Source: Nereocystis luetkeana (Eukaryota > Sar > Phaeophyceae > Laminariales > Laminariaceae). From it: a stretch of 64,000 nt of DNA. The stretch spans positions 2,169,001 to 2,233,000 of the forward strand of contig JARUPZ010000027.1 of NCBI GenBank assembly GCA_031213475.1, read 5' to 3'. Position 1 is the first letter of the stretch. Each line of letters begins with the position of its first letter. Below are positions 43,990 to 56,200 of this stretch, piece after piece. The notes under the pieces were generated by a model that had not been told where the DNA came from, did not search any database, and saw only the letters and a program-made list of their open reading frames with translations. Made by a program: the position numbers and the translations under genes.

Positions 43990-44660
43990 AATTAATTGTG
44001 AAATACGTCAGCTGTGAGTTCGGCTGATTAAATAGTTGATACCCAGCTTTGCAAGCTGCTGCGTAATACGTCGCGTCTGCACCTCGTTTTTACCTAATTT
44101 TAGAATTTATTTGTATGGTAAGCCCTTCGCACGTATTCTATACCAGGGTATGTATTTCCTTGTTAGGGATATAGGCCAGTGACTCCCCTGGATGCTACCC
44201 GGGTCAACAGGACAATTTACATAATCATTCTGCGGCACTGATACTATCTAACCCGAGTAAGGGAGAGTAATATGACGTTGCAACTTGTTGAAATCTTTTC
44301 ATTTACAAATAAATATTGATTGAATACTGTTAAGTTTTTGTATGGGATGGCTCTAACTGGGAGTAACTTTTCCGAGGGATGAGTTGCTGCTGTTGCTGCT
44401 GCTGCTGTGATGCCTAGATTGTATTTGATATGGCTCGAGGTGGCACCTAATTCAGGCATCGATATTCCCGAACTATATGGTGATGTCCTCTTTATAAAAA
44501 AACTAAAAAAATACGTCAGCTGTGACGTCAACCAATCGGCAGATCGGTCGATACTCAACTTTGCAAGCTGCGTGAACCGTTCGCGCGTTTTCCACTATTT
44601 CCCTAGCGATTTACTACTGGCCGGTGACTCCCCTGAATGCTACCAGGGTCGACGAGACGA
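43990..44660. repeat. Diverged direct repeat of about 200 bp
   Basis: AATACGTCAGCTGTGA, ACTTTGCAAGCTGC-like and GTGACTCCCCTG(G/A)ATGCTAC occur in the same order at about 43998-44205 and 44513-44660. Family unknown. Confidence 0.6.
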
Positions 44661-47600
44661 TAAAACTTGTACCATTTCGTACGCTGAAGCAGCAGATCGA
44701 CACGCGAAGGTCGGGGTACACAAGATAATCGAAAGTTGGTTTACAACAGTTTAAACGTGACGGGCACACCAACACACTGAAACATGTTTGAAATACTCCC
44801 TGTAAATGTTGCAGCAGATGATCTTGACGTACCAGTACATGAGTACGTACGTGTTTGTTGGGGAGTCTCACTAGTTATAAAAATGGTACGAATAGACATT
44901 ATTATCATTAGGCTTGCCTTCCGACAATATAGCGTAGATGCCACTCCAATATAAACCGTTGATCTATGATTTGGTCTGAAAATCGTACTTGCAACTACGT
45001 ATTGTTATTTAATTTACCTTACAGCAATAGTATATACCTGGTATGAGTTAACTATTATTTCTGATATGCAGACGTAGTTTTGTATTGTTGTATTGATTAG
45101 AACCTACATGATACAGCAGCGAGGAGAATAGACCCGTCGAACAAGGACACGGGGAACAGCACAAAACCATCATTTGGCGCTGCATTGCAATCACTAATTT
45201 GTCTCCGAAACGAGGGGAGCGCGCGGCCGGCATTCGAAGCAAAGTTCGAGGATGACTCCCTAGGAAAGAAGCCTCATACACACAACAGCAGAGAGCAACC
45301 GCCCGGAACTGGTATCTCTGAAAACGTCGTCGTACCGGCGTCATATTTTTTAGCGTCTGACTACGAAGACGACTTATTTCTGCTCCGTTGGGTGGGGGTC
45401 ATTGGTCTCTCGAGTTATCTTCACGGCCTGCTCGCAAGTGGTTCGCAACCAGCCGCCATCCTCCATCAGCGGCTGATGATTTGGTTGTTCTGTTTGAACG
45501 CACGATAAAATATCACCAATCGTTTAATGGTAGTGTTTGTTCAAGACGTATTATGGGAGCAGTTTAGCATCCCATCAATGAAAAGGACTCATTCACGCCA
45601 AAAAGCGCCCACCGCCCCCCCCCCTTCTCACTCTCGGCCCCCCCCTCCCCTTCCCCTCCCCCCTCCCTCCCTTCCTTCCCTCCCCCCCCCTCTCTCTTTC
45701 TTTCGTAAAGGCGTCGTGTCTCAAATTTTGTAGCACTCGATCAACGAACAGAAAAAAAAAATCAGAAAAAAAGAAAAAAACATGTGTATCCTCGAAAAAG
45801 AGACAAAAAACAACGGCCATAAAAAACATTAAAAAAAACTTGTCTTTTTGCCCTCCACACCAACCAACCTCTTCCTACGCACCACCTGTTTGTCTCCAGC
45901 AACTCCTCTCCGGCGCAAACTGTCGATGCTCACACGAGTCATTCCCAAAAACGAATAAGAAGAAAAGTACCAGGTACGCTGTATAAAAAAGTGGGGCTCG
46001 TTGCCACCATCGCCCCCGCCGCAGCACGTATGCTTAAATGTATAGTATGCCCACGCCACGCAATTCAACTGACGCGCTTGGCGCCTGCGCAATTCATACA
46101 CATCATCCTCATCCTACACCTTCCTCCTCCGTTCGAGATCACCAGCAGAACACACCAGGAGCTCCTAACCCCGACCCCCCCCGCTGTCCCCCCCTACCCG
46201 TCTCGAAAAGAACGCCACATTACACGCTTCAGAGGACGGACCCAACTCCATTGTACATTGACCGTCTCTTCTTGTTAAATGCGCGCTTTGTACTACCGAT
46301 GACCGGCACGCCCCCCCCTTTGCCCCCCTTCCGCCCAACCATCCTCATTAGTATTCATGAAATGCGCATCATTATCTATTTTGTCCATGACAGTTATTTT
46401 TTCAGTTTCAAGGGGCGGGCTGCGCATCCACATGTAATGTGTCGAAGAATGGAAGAAAAAAATAGGAAAATAGTACGCGTCTATCTAAAATCCAACAAAC
46501 ACACAATTAATTCCAGCACAAAATAATATACTTCGTATGGTATTATACATCCATCCACCTATTCACCGCATGCGCAAAACGCCCGAAGACGAGATCATGT
46601 GACGCAAACAATAAAAACGCCATTATCTCTTGTACAAAGCAAGCACTTCCTTCTTGGACCGCTGTCTGTCGTCGTTGTCGCGATCGGCGGTACGCGCGTT
46701 TCTCAACACACAAATACACAAAACACACAAAATACAAAAAACGCACCGACAAACAAATTTGACAGACAGGACAGCGAGTGTTCAAGAAACACGGTCTTAA
46801 CCCTGCACCCTACTATACGTATGATGAATCGAAGCGACCAATCACGGAACGAAAACCCAGCAACCCGCGTCTACTAATACCAAACATACGATGATTTACT
46901 CGTTGATCATATTAGGCCATATACTACCGATCGTACAAGTGGACACCAAACAAAAGTACAACAAAAGTACGCGCTACGTATCGGGGTTACGAATACATAC
47001 CTACGTACTGTGGTATTTACTTGGTTACTGTATTGACACGGGTCGGCCGTTCGACGTGCTCGATCTCCTCCCCGCGCGTGGTGCTCGGAACATACCACTC
47101 ACCACGACATTTCATCACGTTCCCCTATATTTCATGCGGCGACGATCCGAACAGACATGGAACATTCCCACCACCCTCCCTCCCTCCCTCCCTCCCCATC
47201 CCTTGACCGCCCCCCCCCCTCCCCTCCCCTTCAGCACATGCCTTCCTCAAGCCCCCCCGTCCCCTCCCCTCCCCTCTAGCACATGCCTTCCTCAACCCCC
47301 CCCCCTTCTCCATACGCCCTCCCTCCTTACGCCGCTCGAAATAATAAAATCGTACGAATGCACGTATGTACGAAAACGAAGAAACAAAAAACTCGTCATC
47401 ATCACTACGCAGCAGCAGTGCGGACCAGAACTCCAAGGCACCACACCCACCAAGGTACGGAAGCGTCGCTGTCGCTGTTGGGGTATACGAGCGAGCCAGC
47501 GAGCTCACAAGAATTAGGAGCGACGCACCACCGCACGAGAAGCACCACCTCCCCTCCCCACCCATTCCCCCTTACGCACCCCCCTCCCACCCTCACGGTG

Positions 47601-47950
47601 AACCCGTCCCCTCCGCCCACGCTTCGTACAGAGCAACCCCCTTCTCCCTGCTCGCGCCGATAACGCCAACAAACCGTACCAAAACCGAGGCGGGCGTTTA
47701 CGGCCACGCGAACGGACTTTTCTCTCAATGTCGTTTTTTCCTTTACATGCCGCCATATATACACAACGAAAACTTCGGCGGAAAAAAACTGAAATTATGC
47801 ATTCCCATTCTGCCCCTTCGCCTACATTTTGCGTCTCGCAGCCAACAGCCTCGCACACGCCCCTAACACATTCTCTTCTTTGGGAGCGCTTGCTCTACGT
47901 GCAAAATGTACGGTGGGATGGACGACAAACCATAACGGTTAGGTCGGGAT
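44661..47950. other. Intergenic DNA with C-rich runs, no gene recognised
   Basis: Pyrimidine-rich stretches lie at 45610-45700 and 47170-47310; the latter has a duplicated AGCACATGCCTTCCTCAA segment. Long open frames on both strands (up to about 208 codons at 46891-47517) are low complexity (Pro/Ser) and show no domain. Confidence 0.3.
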
Positions 47951-48034
47951 AAAGAAAAATTCGCGGTAGGGCTAGTGCGGGAAAGGGTTTTACGGGTGGG
48001 TGGTCAAAACCTGAACTTACCAGTAGGGTTGGTA

Positions 48035-48170
48035 GGTAACCCTAAACTTAGGGTTGGTCTCAGGGTTGGTGAACCCTAACCCTAAACCTGTAGGGGTTAA
48101 ACCCTAACCCTTCTGGGACCCAAAAACTGGGGGTCGCCCAACCCTAACCCTCACCCCTGGGGTTGACAAC
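48035..48170. repeat. Interstitial telomere-like TTAGGG/CCCTAA tract
   Basis: Interspersed CCCTAA, AACCCT and TTAGGG words in both orientations (for example AACCCTAACCCTAAACC at about 48080 and CCCAACCCTAACCCT at about 48136). TTAGGG is the telomere unit reported for brown algae. The tract is degenerate and flanked by single-copy DNA, so it is an internal remnant rather than an end. Confidence 0.7.
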
Positions 48171-48734
48171 CACGGGAGAAAAAGACTTCGGGGCAGCGAT
48201 AGTCGACCCTGAAATCAAGCAAGCAGACGGAGGACCTTGAACCGCTTGATGATTGCTACGTAATCCTGCCTGCGGCGGCCGCGCTCTTAGAAGGAAGACT
48301 ACTACTGTGGGTCGAAAAAGACCACCAACACAACATTAAAAAAAAAATCGAAAAAAGAGGAAAGAGGGCGGGACGGGAGAAACACTGAAACAAAAAAAGA
48401 TATGTGCTGCGCTGTATCAGGCAGGAACGACGACAATGTCAGAACGGCCGTGACGGCGTTACATCTTCCTTACGCGAGCGTTTCCGCCAGTCCCTGCCCC
48501 TCTCTCCTTCCTCGCGTCCCGAAAACCTCCCACCCGTCCAATCTTGCTCCTCTCTCTCGTACATAATGCAGTGAGAATCCAGGGGAAATTCTAGTAATAG
48601 CAAGGGGTGCGAAGAAGACTTTGAAGTAAATATTGTATTTTACTTCGTATATGTGCACGCAACCGCCTGACGCTTGTTTGTTCTATGAACGCGACGTCCT
48701 TCAGTTACTTTTCTTGTCCACGCCCGCAGACCTC
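48171..48734. other. Unassigned spacer
   Basis: No gene or repeat family is recognised. Confidence 0.3.
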
Positions 48735-49165
48735 GACATTGATATCGATAATGTCATCGATACCGATAGACGACAGCAAACATCGATATCGATAACCATA
48801 GCAAACATCGAAATCGATAGAAAACATCGAAATCGAAAAACATCGAAATCGATAGCAAACATAGAAATCGATAACGATATCGACAACGAAAGATATCCAT
48901 GATAAAATCGACATCTATATCGAAAAAGGCATCGATCTCGACGATGACATCAATATAGATCGAGTTCGATGTCGTTAATGCCAATATCGATACTGACCCA
49001 AACATCGACATCGATGACGATTTCGATGAAGCCAGCAAACATCGAAATCGATAATGGCATCGACCTCGACATCAACAATAACATCGATGAAGAGATCAAC
49101 ATCAACATCGAAAAAGACATGCAAATCAATGTCGACATCAAATCGACCTCAACACCGACACCAAC
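48735..49165. repeat. Degenerate ATCGAT/ATCGAAATCGATA array
   Basis: About 430 bp of GACATCGATATCGATA, AACATCGAAATCGATA and similar words with a loose 6-bp phase. It encodes Ile/Asp runs on plus and Ser/Ile/Met runs on minus and is non-coding. Confidence 0.85.
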
Positions 49166-50295
49166 CTTCGCCTAACGCCAACGCTCCATCCGACTAATTG
49201 CGCAAACAGAGGGGAAGTAACCCCCCAGCTACCCCGTGCCCCATGCAATCCCACCTCCCCACCCCCCACCCCCATGCGCACCCTAAACACCGTATGAGTC
49301 CGGGGCCAAAGCCGGGACAATTTTGTAGACGCCCAAATCAATAAAACTGGTCAGGAACGAAGTTCGGAACAACTTCCGAGCCACCGAAATCAATCAAGCC
49401 CGCCCGGGACGAAATTTGGGATCACTAAAGTCGGTCCGGGACTAAATCCGGAACAATTGCCGAGGCACCTGCCGGTAACATTTACTTGCCTGCATCAGCA
49501 GTAACAAGCGCTTGAGAGGGGGTGGCGTGCAAGCGCTACGAGTACAGGGCGCGCGGCGTAAACACCCCCCAACGGCGCCGTCGCCGCCATCGCCGATAGC
49601 GTTGCTACCGCAACTGCACACATGGAACACCTACCCGACCGCCGTCCGAAAAGAAAAAAGGAGGCATCGTATGCCATGCAACATAATGCCAAGCATCTAT
49701 CATGTCATGCAATGCAACGAGCCCGTCTGCCGGCCTCACGTACTCGACAGAACGCAGCAGCAGCAGTCTGGCACCAGTACGTGGGGCAAAGGGCTGGGCA
49801 GCACGGAGCGTTCGTATAGATATAGAAGCTAGCTAGCGCGGGGGGGTGGGGCATACTAACGGCACGCGAAAACCGACCGGAAGACAGTCCGCACGGCGGC
49901 AACAACCACACACCGTCCAGAAGAAGGAAAGCAATGGGAAGGGGGGGGAAGGCAGGGGGGGGGGGGGGGGGGGTGAACAGACCGGGGAATCGACGGATAC
50001 ATGATTGCCCGGCCGACCACCCCATCTCTATTTGTATGTATACTTGATTTGATCTGTATCTACAGTACACCGGGTGGGAGTTCCTTAGGAGGGAGAAAAG
50101 GGATGGGAGGGGGTGTCCTTTACTCCCCTGCAGCAACCGATGCTGCGTTACCTGTCTTTTCAGCTTCTGCCGCCGTTTTTGTTGCTGCTGTTTAAGCTGC
50201 TGCTGCTGGTACTGTTGCTCTGCTGCTAACGATGGCCAAGCTGCTGCTGATGCTGGTGGTGGTGATATGATGGCTCTGATGATGATATCCGGTGG
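49166..50295. other. 3' flank of the Yippee gene
   Basis: A long G-run lies at about 49957-49972. ATGCAACATAATGCCA/ATGCAATGCAACG words lie at 49675-49720. GCTGCTG-rich DNA lies at 50190-50240. No gene is recognised; the 3' untranslated region of the Yippee gene may fall here. Confidence 0.3.
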
Positions 50296-53200
50296 CTACC
50301 ATCTAGCACTGTCGGCGAAAGGCGCGTTTTCCGAACCCCACCCGACGATGTTGTTGGATCCGCAACGGTCCGATCCGAAACGGCCGGATTCGAAACGGTC
50401 GGACCCGAAACCGTCGGATCCGAAACGGTCGGATCCGAAACGGTCGGATCCACCGCAGTTTTCGCGAGTGACGGCGCACCTTTCCAGGATGAACTTTCCT
50501 TCCTTGTACTTCTGGTTCTTTTCCGCCGCCTCCTCCTGGGGGCCAAAAAAATAATCCAGAAGGAAGAGACAAGACGAGACATGACAAGACGAGACAGGAT
50601 GAGCTTATACTAGAAAAGGCACTGACAATATGCGGCAAGGAAGAGCAAGGTAATGTTAGTACACCTTACGGTAGGAAATTTGAGATTTGAGCTATACGAG
50701 TACGGTTTCCGTGTGTATGTGCACTAATTGTCCCGTCGTCTTCGACATTGGCGGCAAACTGCTCCCGTCCGAAACCGCTAGACGGCACGAAATAACCGAG
50801 CCTCTGTAGCTGGTGCACACTTTCGATCAAAAGCAAAAATATAGAGTACGTAACTGGTGCCCGGTGTAAGTGTAAAATAAGTAGGGCTGATCATGAGCCC
50901 GTGGTCCGAGCCGGGCCGGACCGGGCTGGGCCGACCAGAAAATTGCGATGGGCCACCGGACCGATCTCAAAATTGTGATGAGCCGGACCGGGCTGGGCCG
51001 AGTACAGCGAAAGTGTGATTGGCCGGGCTGGGCTGGGGTAATTGGAAAATTGATGGGCCGGGCCGGGCCGGGCTGGGCCGGGCCGTGAAAAAATGAACAT
51101 GTGATGTGCCGGGTCGGGCCGCGGCCGAAAATCCAAGAAATTGGATGGGTGGGATGAGCCGGGCCGCTGCTCATCACCAGAAAAAATGGTAGACCGGGCC
51201 AGGAGCGGGGCCTATCATCTTGAAATTTAATTGGCCGGGCCCATGATATGTGGGCTCTATATCGGCCCCGCCGCTGTACCCGTGAGACGGTCCACGTGTC
51301 TTCACGGGCCGGCCCGGGCCGCGGCCTATGAGAGGTGGTGTACTACCTGATGCCTCGACGAGCGCCTCTGCGCGCTCACTTTTCGCCTGTGCCGATCTGC
51401 TGCTCGCGGCGAGAACTAACTTCCACTCCGCTCCGCGGTCCTTGTGCAAATGTCTGACCAAAGCCTTGGTGCCGTTGTGGGAGTACAGAAGACTATTCTT
51501 GCCGTCTCCGCGACGCAGGCGGCATCTGGGTTATTGCCCTGGTTCGGCCCGGACGGAACCGCCGGTGAAAACTTCATGAAGTAGGCCCAGCCGGGGGATA
51601 TCTTCTGACCGAAAGTTACCGCGAGGTTCACCCTCGTGCGTGTCGTTGTCGAACCGGGAATGAGAACTCTATTGCTGTGTTATGGGAAACCCCCGTCAAA
51701 AGATCGCTGGCGTTATCTTTGCTCTCTTCGGAAAACAGATCGATAGCAGGTGTTGCAGCAGGAGGAAGCGGTGGTCAACCAGTCGGGACGGACGCCATTG
51801 GACCGGGCCGTTAGTGGGCAAGAAACGTGTGGGTAGAAGGTAGTGCATGTTACCTCATGGGCCGGAAGCACTCGGCGCACGGAATCCAGAAGATTAAAAG
51901 CGAAAACAAAGCAAGACTAGAAAAAAAACACGTCAGAGCATATGCGTGCACCTTTTAGCGCGGGACAATACATGGACCGGCCCGTGGCCCGGTCTGTCAA
52001 ATCCACGGGCCGCCCATCGGCAATGGTGGACCGGGTCCTACAGAGCCCGTGTCTAATGGGCCTCGCTGCCAATGTCATGCGTCGGGTCGGGCTGGGCCGG
52101 GAAAATCGAAAACGTGATGGGCTGGGCGGCACACCGTAAAGTCGCAGCGCGAGATCAAGCACTCGCCCAACTGGTCCGGAAAAAAATGAAATTATGATGG
52201 GCTGGGCCGGGCCGCGACCCATGCTCTGGAAAGTTTATGGTTGGCACCGTAGAGTCGCAGCACGTCCTTCGCGGCCGAAAAGAAGGCCACTCCTCCCCTA
52301 CTGGTGATTATGAACAAAGGATAACGGAGGAAACCTCACCAGCCTGGTGAATGGCGGCACCATGCAATCGCAGCACAAGATCAACTACGCGCGCAACTCG
52401 TTCACGGCCGAAAACAAGACCACTCCACCAGCGAGGAGTGGCCTTGTGTTCGGCCGTGAGGGAATTGGGAGAATACTTGATATCGTGCTGCGACTTTATA
52501 GTGCCGTTCACCAACAAAGAGCAGCACAGCAGCATCGGCAGCAGCAGCGGCAGTAGCAGTAGCAGGGGAGGTGACGGCGTGCCTGGTTAGCTAGTGTCAC
52601 CTATTGTTCGTTTTACCGCTGACACGAACCCCACTGAATACAAGTGATTACGAATCGGCTCGAGTTAAAAATAAAATAAAGATTCAAGTACAGGGTACTG
52701 TAGTATCGTAGCCGCCCCTTTTGATGAGCATACTCTTCGACTCCGATTAATTTCATCCTAAAACAACCACTGCTGCAACTATCACCAACAATACTGCCTT
52801 CCACTACTACTCCTATTAACACCGCCACTACTACTACCACCACTATTAATACTGCTACTGCTACGATTACTACAACCAATACTACTGTACTAACACGGCT
52901 GCTATTGATGTTATTGCTCCTACTACTGATCTGCTGTGTACTCTTGCTGTGCGTGTTGAAGGCCTGCAAGAGAAGAGCAGTGACTACTTACTGCACCATA
53001 AATGCAAACAACAGTGCAGCAACAACAGAACAGCATTACCAGTACTCGTATACATCACAGAGCAGTACAAAGAGCTCAGTCGCAAGAGCATCCGGTATCG
53101 GAAAAAAACGTGTCGGCCCATTTGACATTATATGTACCAGCGCAAATGTAATTATAGATCTATCAGGCAGCGCTACCCCCGCGGAACAACGAAAACTCGA

Positions 53201-56200
53201 ACACACGCACAGATAACCGAGAGACGAAAACAAGAGCGACATGAAACTGACGAGAAGACAAACATACAACGAAAAGACAAAAAAAAACGATCGTAAAGAC
53301 GAAAAAGACGAACACACGGAAATATTTGTTGAGCAGACAACACCAACACCAACAACAATAGCAGAGAAACTCGAACCAACAGAAAGCACCGCAACAGCAG
53401 TTCGGCAGGGCCCAAACCAGGTAAAATAAAAGAAAGACGATGACGACGACGATGAGTTTTAAATGGGCATTTAAGCGTGCGGGATGATGTCGGATTTTTT
53501 GCGCCCGACATCTGCAGCTTGCCCGTTTCTTGGTTCGTCTAAATTTTAGTGTCGACGACAACGACTACGACGGGTGGGTCAATCACGACGAACGCCGAGT
53601 TTAGCCAATCACGGTGACGACGACAAATTGGCTAATCACGACGACTCAGGCCTGATCGGCCAATCGCGGCGACGACGACCGATTAGCCAAATACGGCGAT
53701 TCGGGACCGATCTGCCGATCCTGATTTCTAACACAGCCAATGCCACCTCCACCGCCACCGCTATCACCAAGCTGCCGCTTCTCCCCGCAATCACAACATA
53801 CACAATACACGCTTACACATAATTGAGTACAGGATCCCTATTAAGCCCTATAAAGAAAACGAACGCTAACAAGCCCATGCCGATATTCGCAGGAACGTCA
53901 GAAATTCCGAGCCGATGTGTAGGGGAAAAACAGAAACTCGGGAGCCCTTAAGCTGTTATATTGAGACTTAGTGTAGAATATACCCTTCACCAGATGATAA
54001 CTCCAGACTGAGTCCAGCATTCCCGTTTCTTACTATGAATAGGTGTTCTGTACTGTACACACACTATACACGCACAAACGAATTTTAGTCGCACATAACA
54101 CGAGGCATGTTTGTGTCTCCTTTTAGGTATTTGGTAAAACAACACTTCCGGTCCGGGATCTATGGCTATCATCCTGAGAAGCGGCCCGCCTGAGTTTCGT
54201 GTAATTTATTGTCCTGCCTGATACCACTGCAAACTCCTAGCTGTGCGTTTTAGTGATGACAGGCTATATTGCGGCAATTACCTATAAACACGGGAGATGA
54301 TGATCTCCAACAACTAAACACACTGTCCGCACGAACGCAAAACAAAAAACGCCGATATGACCCATACACTCCTTCCTTGCTGTGCCTTTTCGTACGGCAA
54401 TGGCTTTCACATTCCTTCCTTGCTGTGCCTTTTCGTATGGCAATGGCTTTAACATAATGGAAGGTCAACAGCATCACACTCTGCTCAAAAGTACAACACA
54501 CAAAAAACGAAGGAGAAAATGTACGACCGATGCACGTACGTACAGTACCATATACGAGTACCTGGTATATACAAGGGGCTACGCAGACTTGCTTGGTGGG
54601 CGAATAATGTAGAGGAGAGGGCTGATACTCGATGCCAAGAGATTGCGAGCGTGCGTTTACACTCTATGGGCGTTGGAAAAGGCTGCAGAATGCTGACGAT
54701 TACTTGCCGATTAGTGAAAAAGCGGCGGAATGCTAGAAGGCGGTGTAACTAACTCCTAACTCAGGGAGTACGCGATTATCGACAGCGCAGCTCCGTAGAA
54801 AGGTGCCGTCACAGCAGCCGCTGTAGCAGTACTGCTGTCGCTGTACATCTCCGAGGCCACGTAATACAGCTCCACTGCAGCTGTCGCTGTACGATAGCGT
54901 ACACATCAAACGCGCTTCTGGCCGTCATAAGTGCTGCTGGCTGGAGGTGATATGCGATACCTCCCTCATATAGGGCATAATTTTTCATGGATGGCAGTTC
55001 TCACCTAAGCCCGGGTGGCATGTGCTATCGGGGCGTCCCATCATCACTTATTTTCTGCAAAGTTGAGTGCAATTGCTCTCCACCACAACTCTCACGTCTG
55101 ACGTTCTTGCAACAAAACAATCTAAAATATACTGGTATAGCAAAATAATGCACGCCCACCACAAGCCCCCGCTCGCCCGAAACAACATAGAGAGGAAAAC
55201 CGCGGGCAGTCGCGATTCTATCGTCCCCCTCGAGTACAACCTCTAACCCCCCCCCCTCGCCCTGGTCCCACCCCCAACCCTCCCTCATATCTCGCCAAAG
55301 CGTGAACTCACGTATTTCCAGCCGAGGTCCGCCCCGCAAGCGGAGCAGGTGATGTCTGCGACGACGTGCATGCCCGTCAAGAGGCGTCGTTCTTCAGGCC
55401 TGCCCGCTGTGACGTTAACGCAGCGCTCGAACAGGAACGCGCGCCCCCCGTGCCCGTGGAAGCACTGGCACCATATGCCAGGATGTCCGACACGACAAGG
55501 GTAAGGATGAGGTAAATGATAAGCGTAAGCATAACGGTAGGGATTAGGGTAAGTAAAACGGAGGTCAAGGATAGGGATACGGGAACAAACAAGGCTGAAG
55601 GTAAGGATCAGGACAATAAAGAGAAGAAGGGTGCGCACCAGGGCAAGGAAAAGGAAAAGGATGAGGACAAGTACGAGGGTGAGACAACGGTAAGGTCGTA
55701 CAAGGTTGAGGACAAAATATAGCGACACGTACCGGATAAAGACATTCATAGGGACAACGACGACGGGAACGAAGAGGGTAAGGATAGGGACAAGGACAAA
55801 GACAATGATAGTGATAAGGATGAGGATAATGATATAAAAGGGATTGTATAGCGATAAGGATAACGGGGGGATGGTGGGAAGCATGCAACGAAAGGTGGTG
55901 GGGTCGGTGTTGGTGGTGGTAGAGTTCCTGTAGTATTGTTTGTGCCGTTCTTGCTATCTGTTCTCCCCTCTCGGCCGTTACACGGCCGGGGTTTGCAGTG
56001 GAACACAGACGGTATCGAACACGCTGATACCATGGGAGTCCACTACTAGTACGAGTCATTTGCATGAACCGGGAAGACAACGCAAAACACGCCGGAGCTA
56101 CGAGAGACGCGGCTGATACATCTCCAAGCAAGAAACCGAACAGCTAACCACTACAAATTGAACAAAAAAACAAGCAAGAACCGAACAAGAACCCGAACAA

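Noticed and set aside
46891-47866. Several Pro-rich plus-strand frames of 100-208 codons
   Set aside because: They arise from C-rich low-complexity DNA, overlap one another in different frames and show no domain or splice structure.
48735-49165. Ile/Asp-rich frame resembling a repeat protein
   Set aside because: Degenerate ATCGAT array; all frames are periodic and non-coding.
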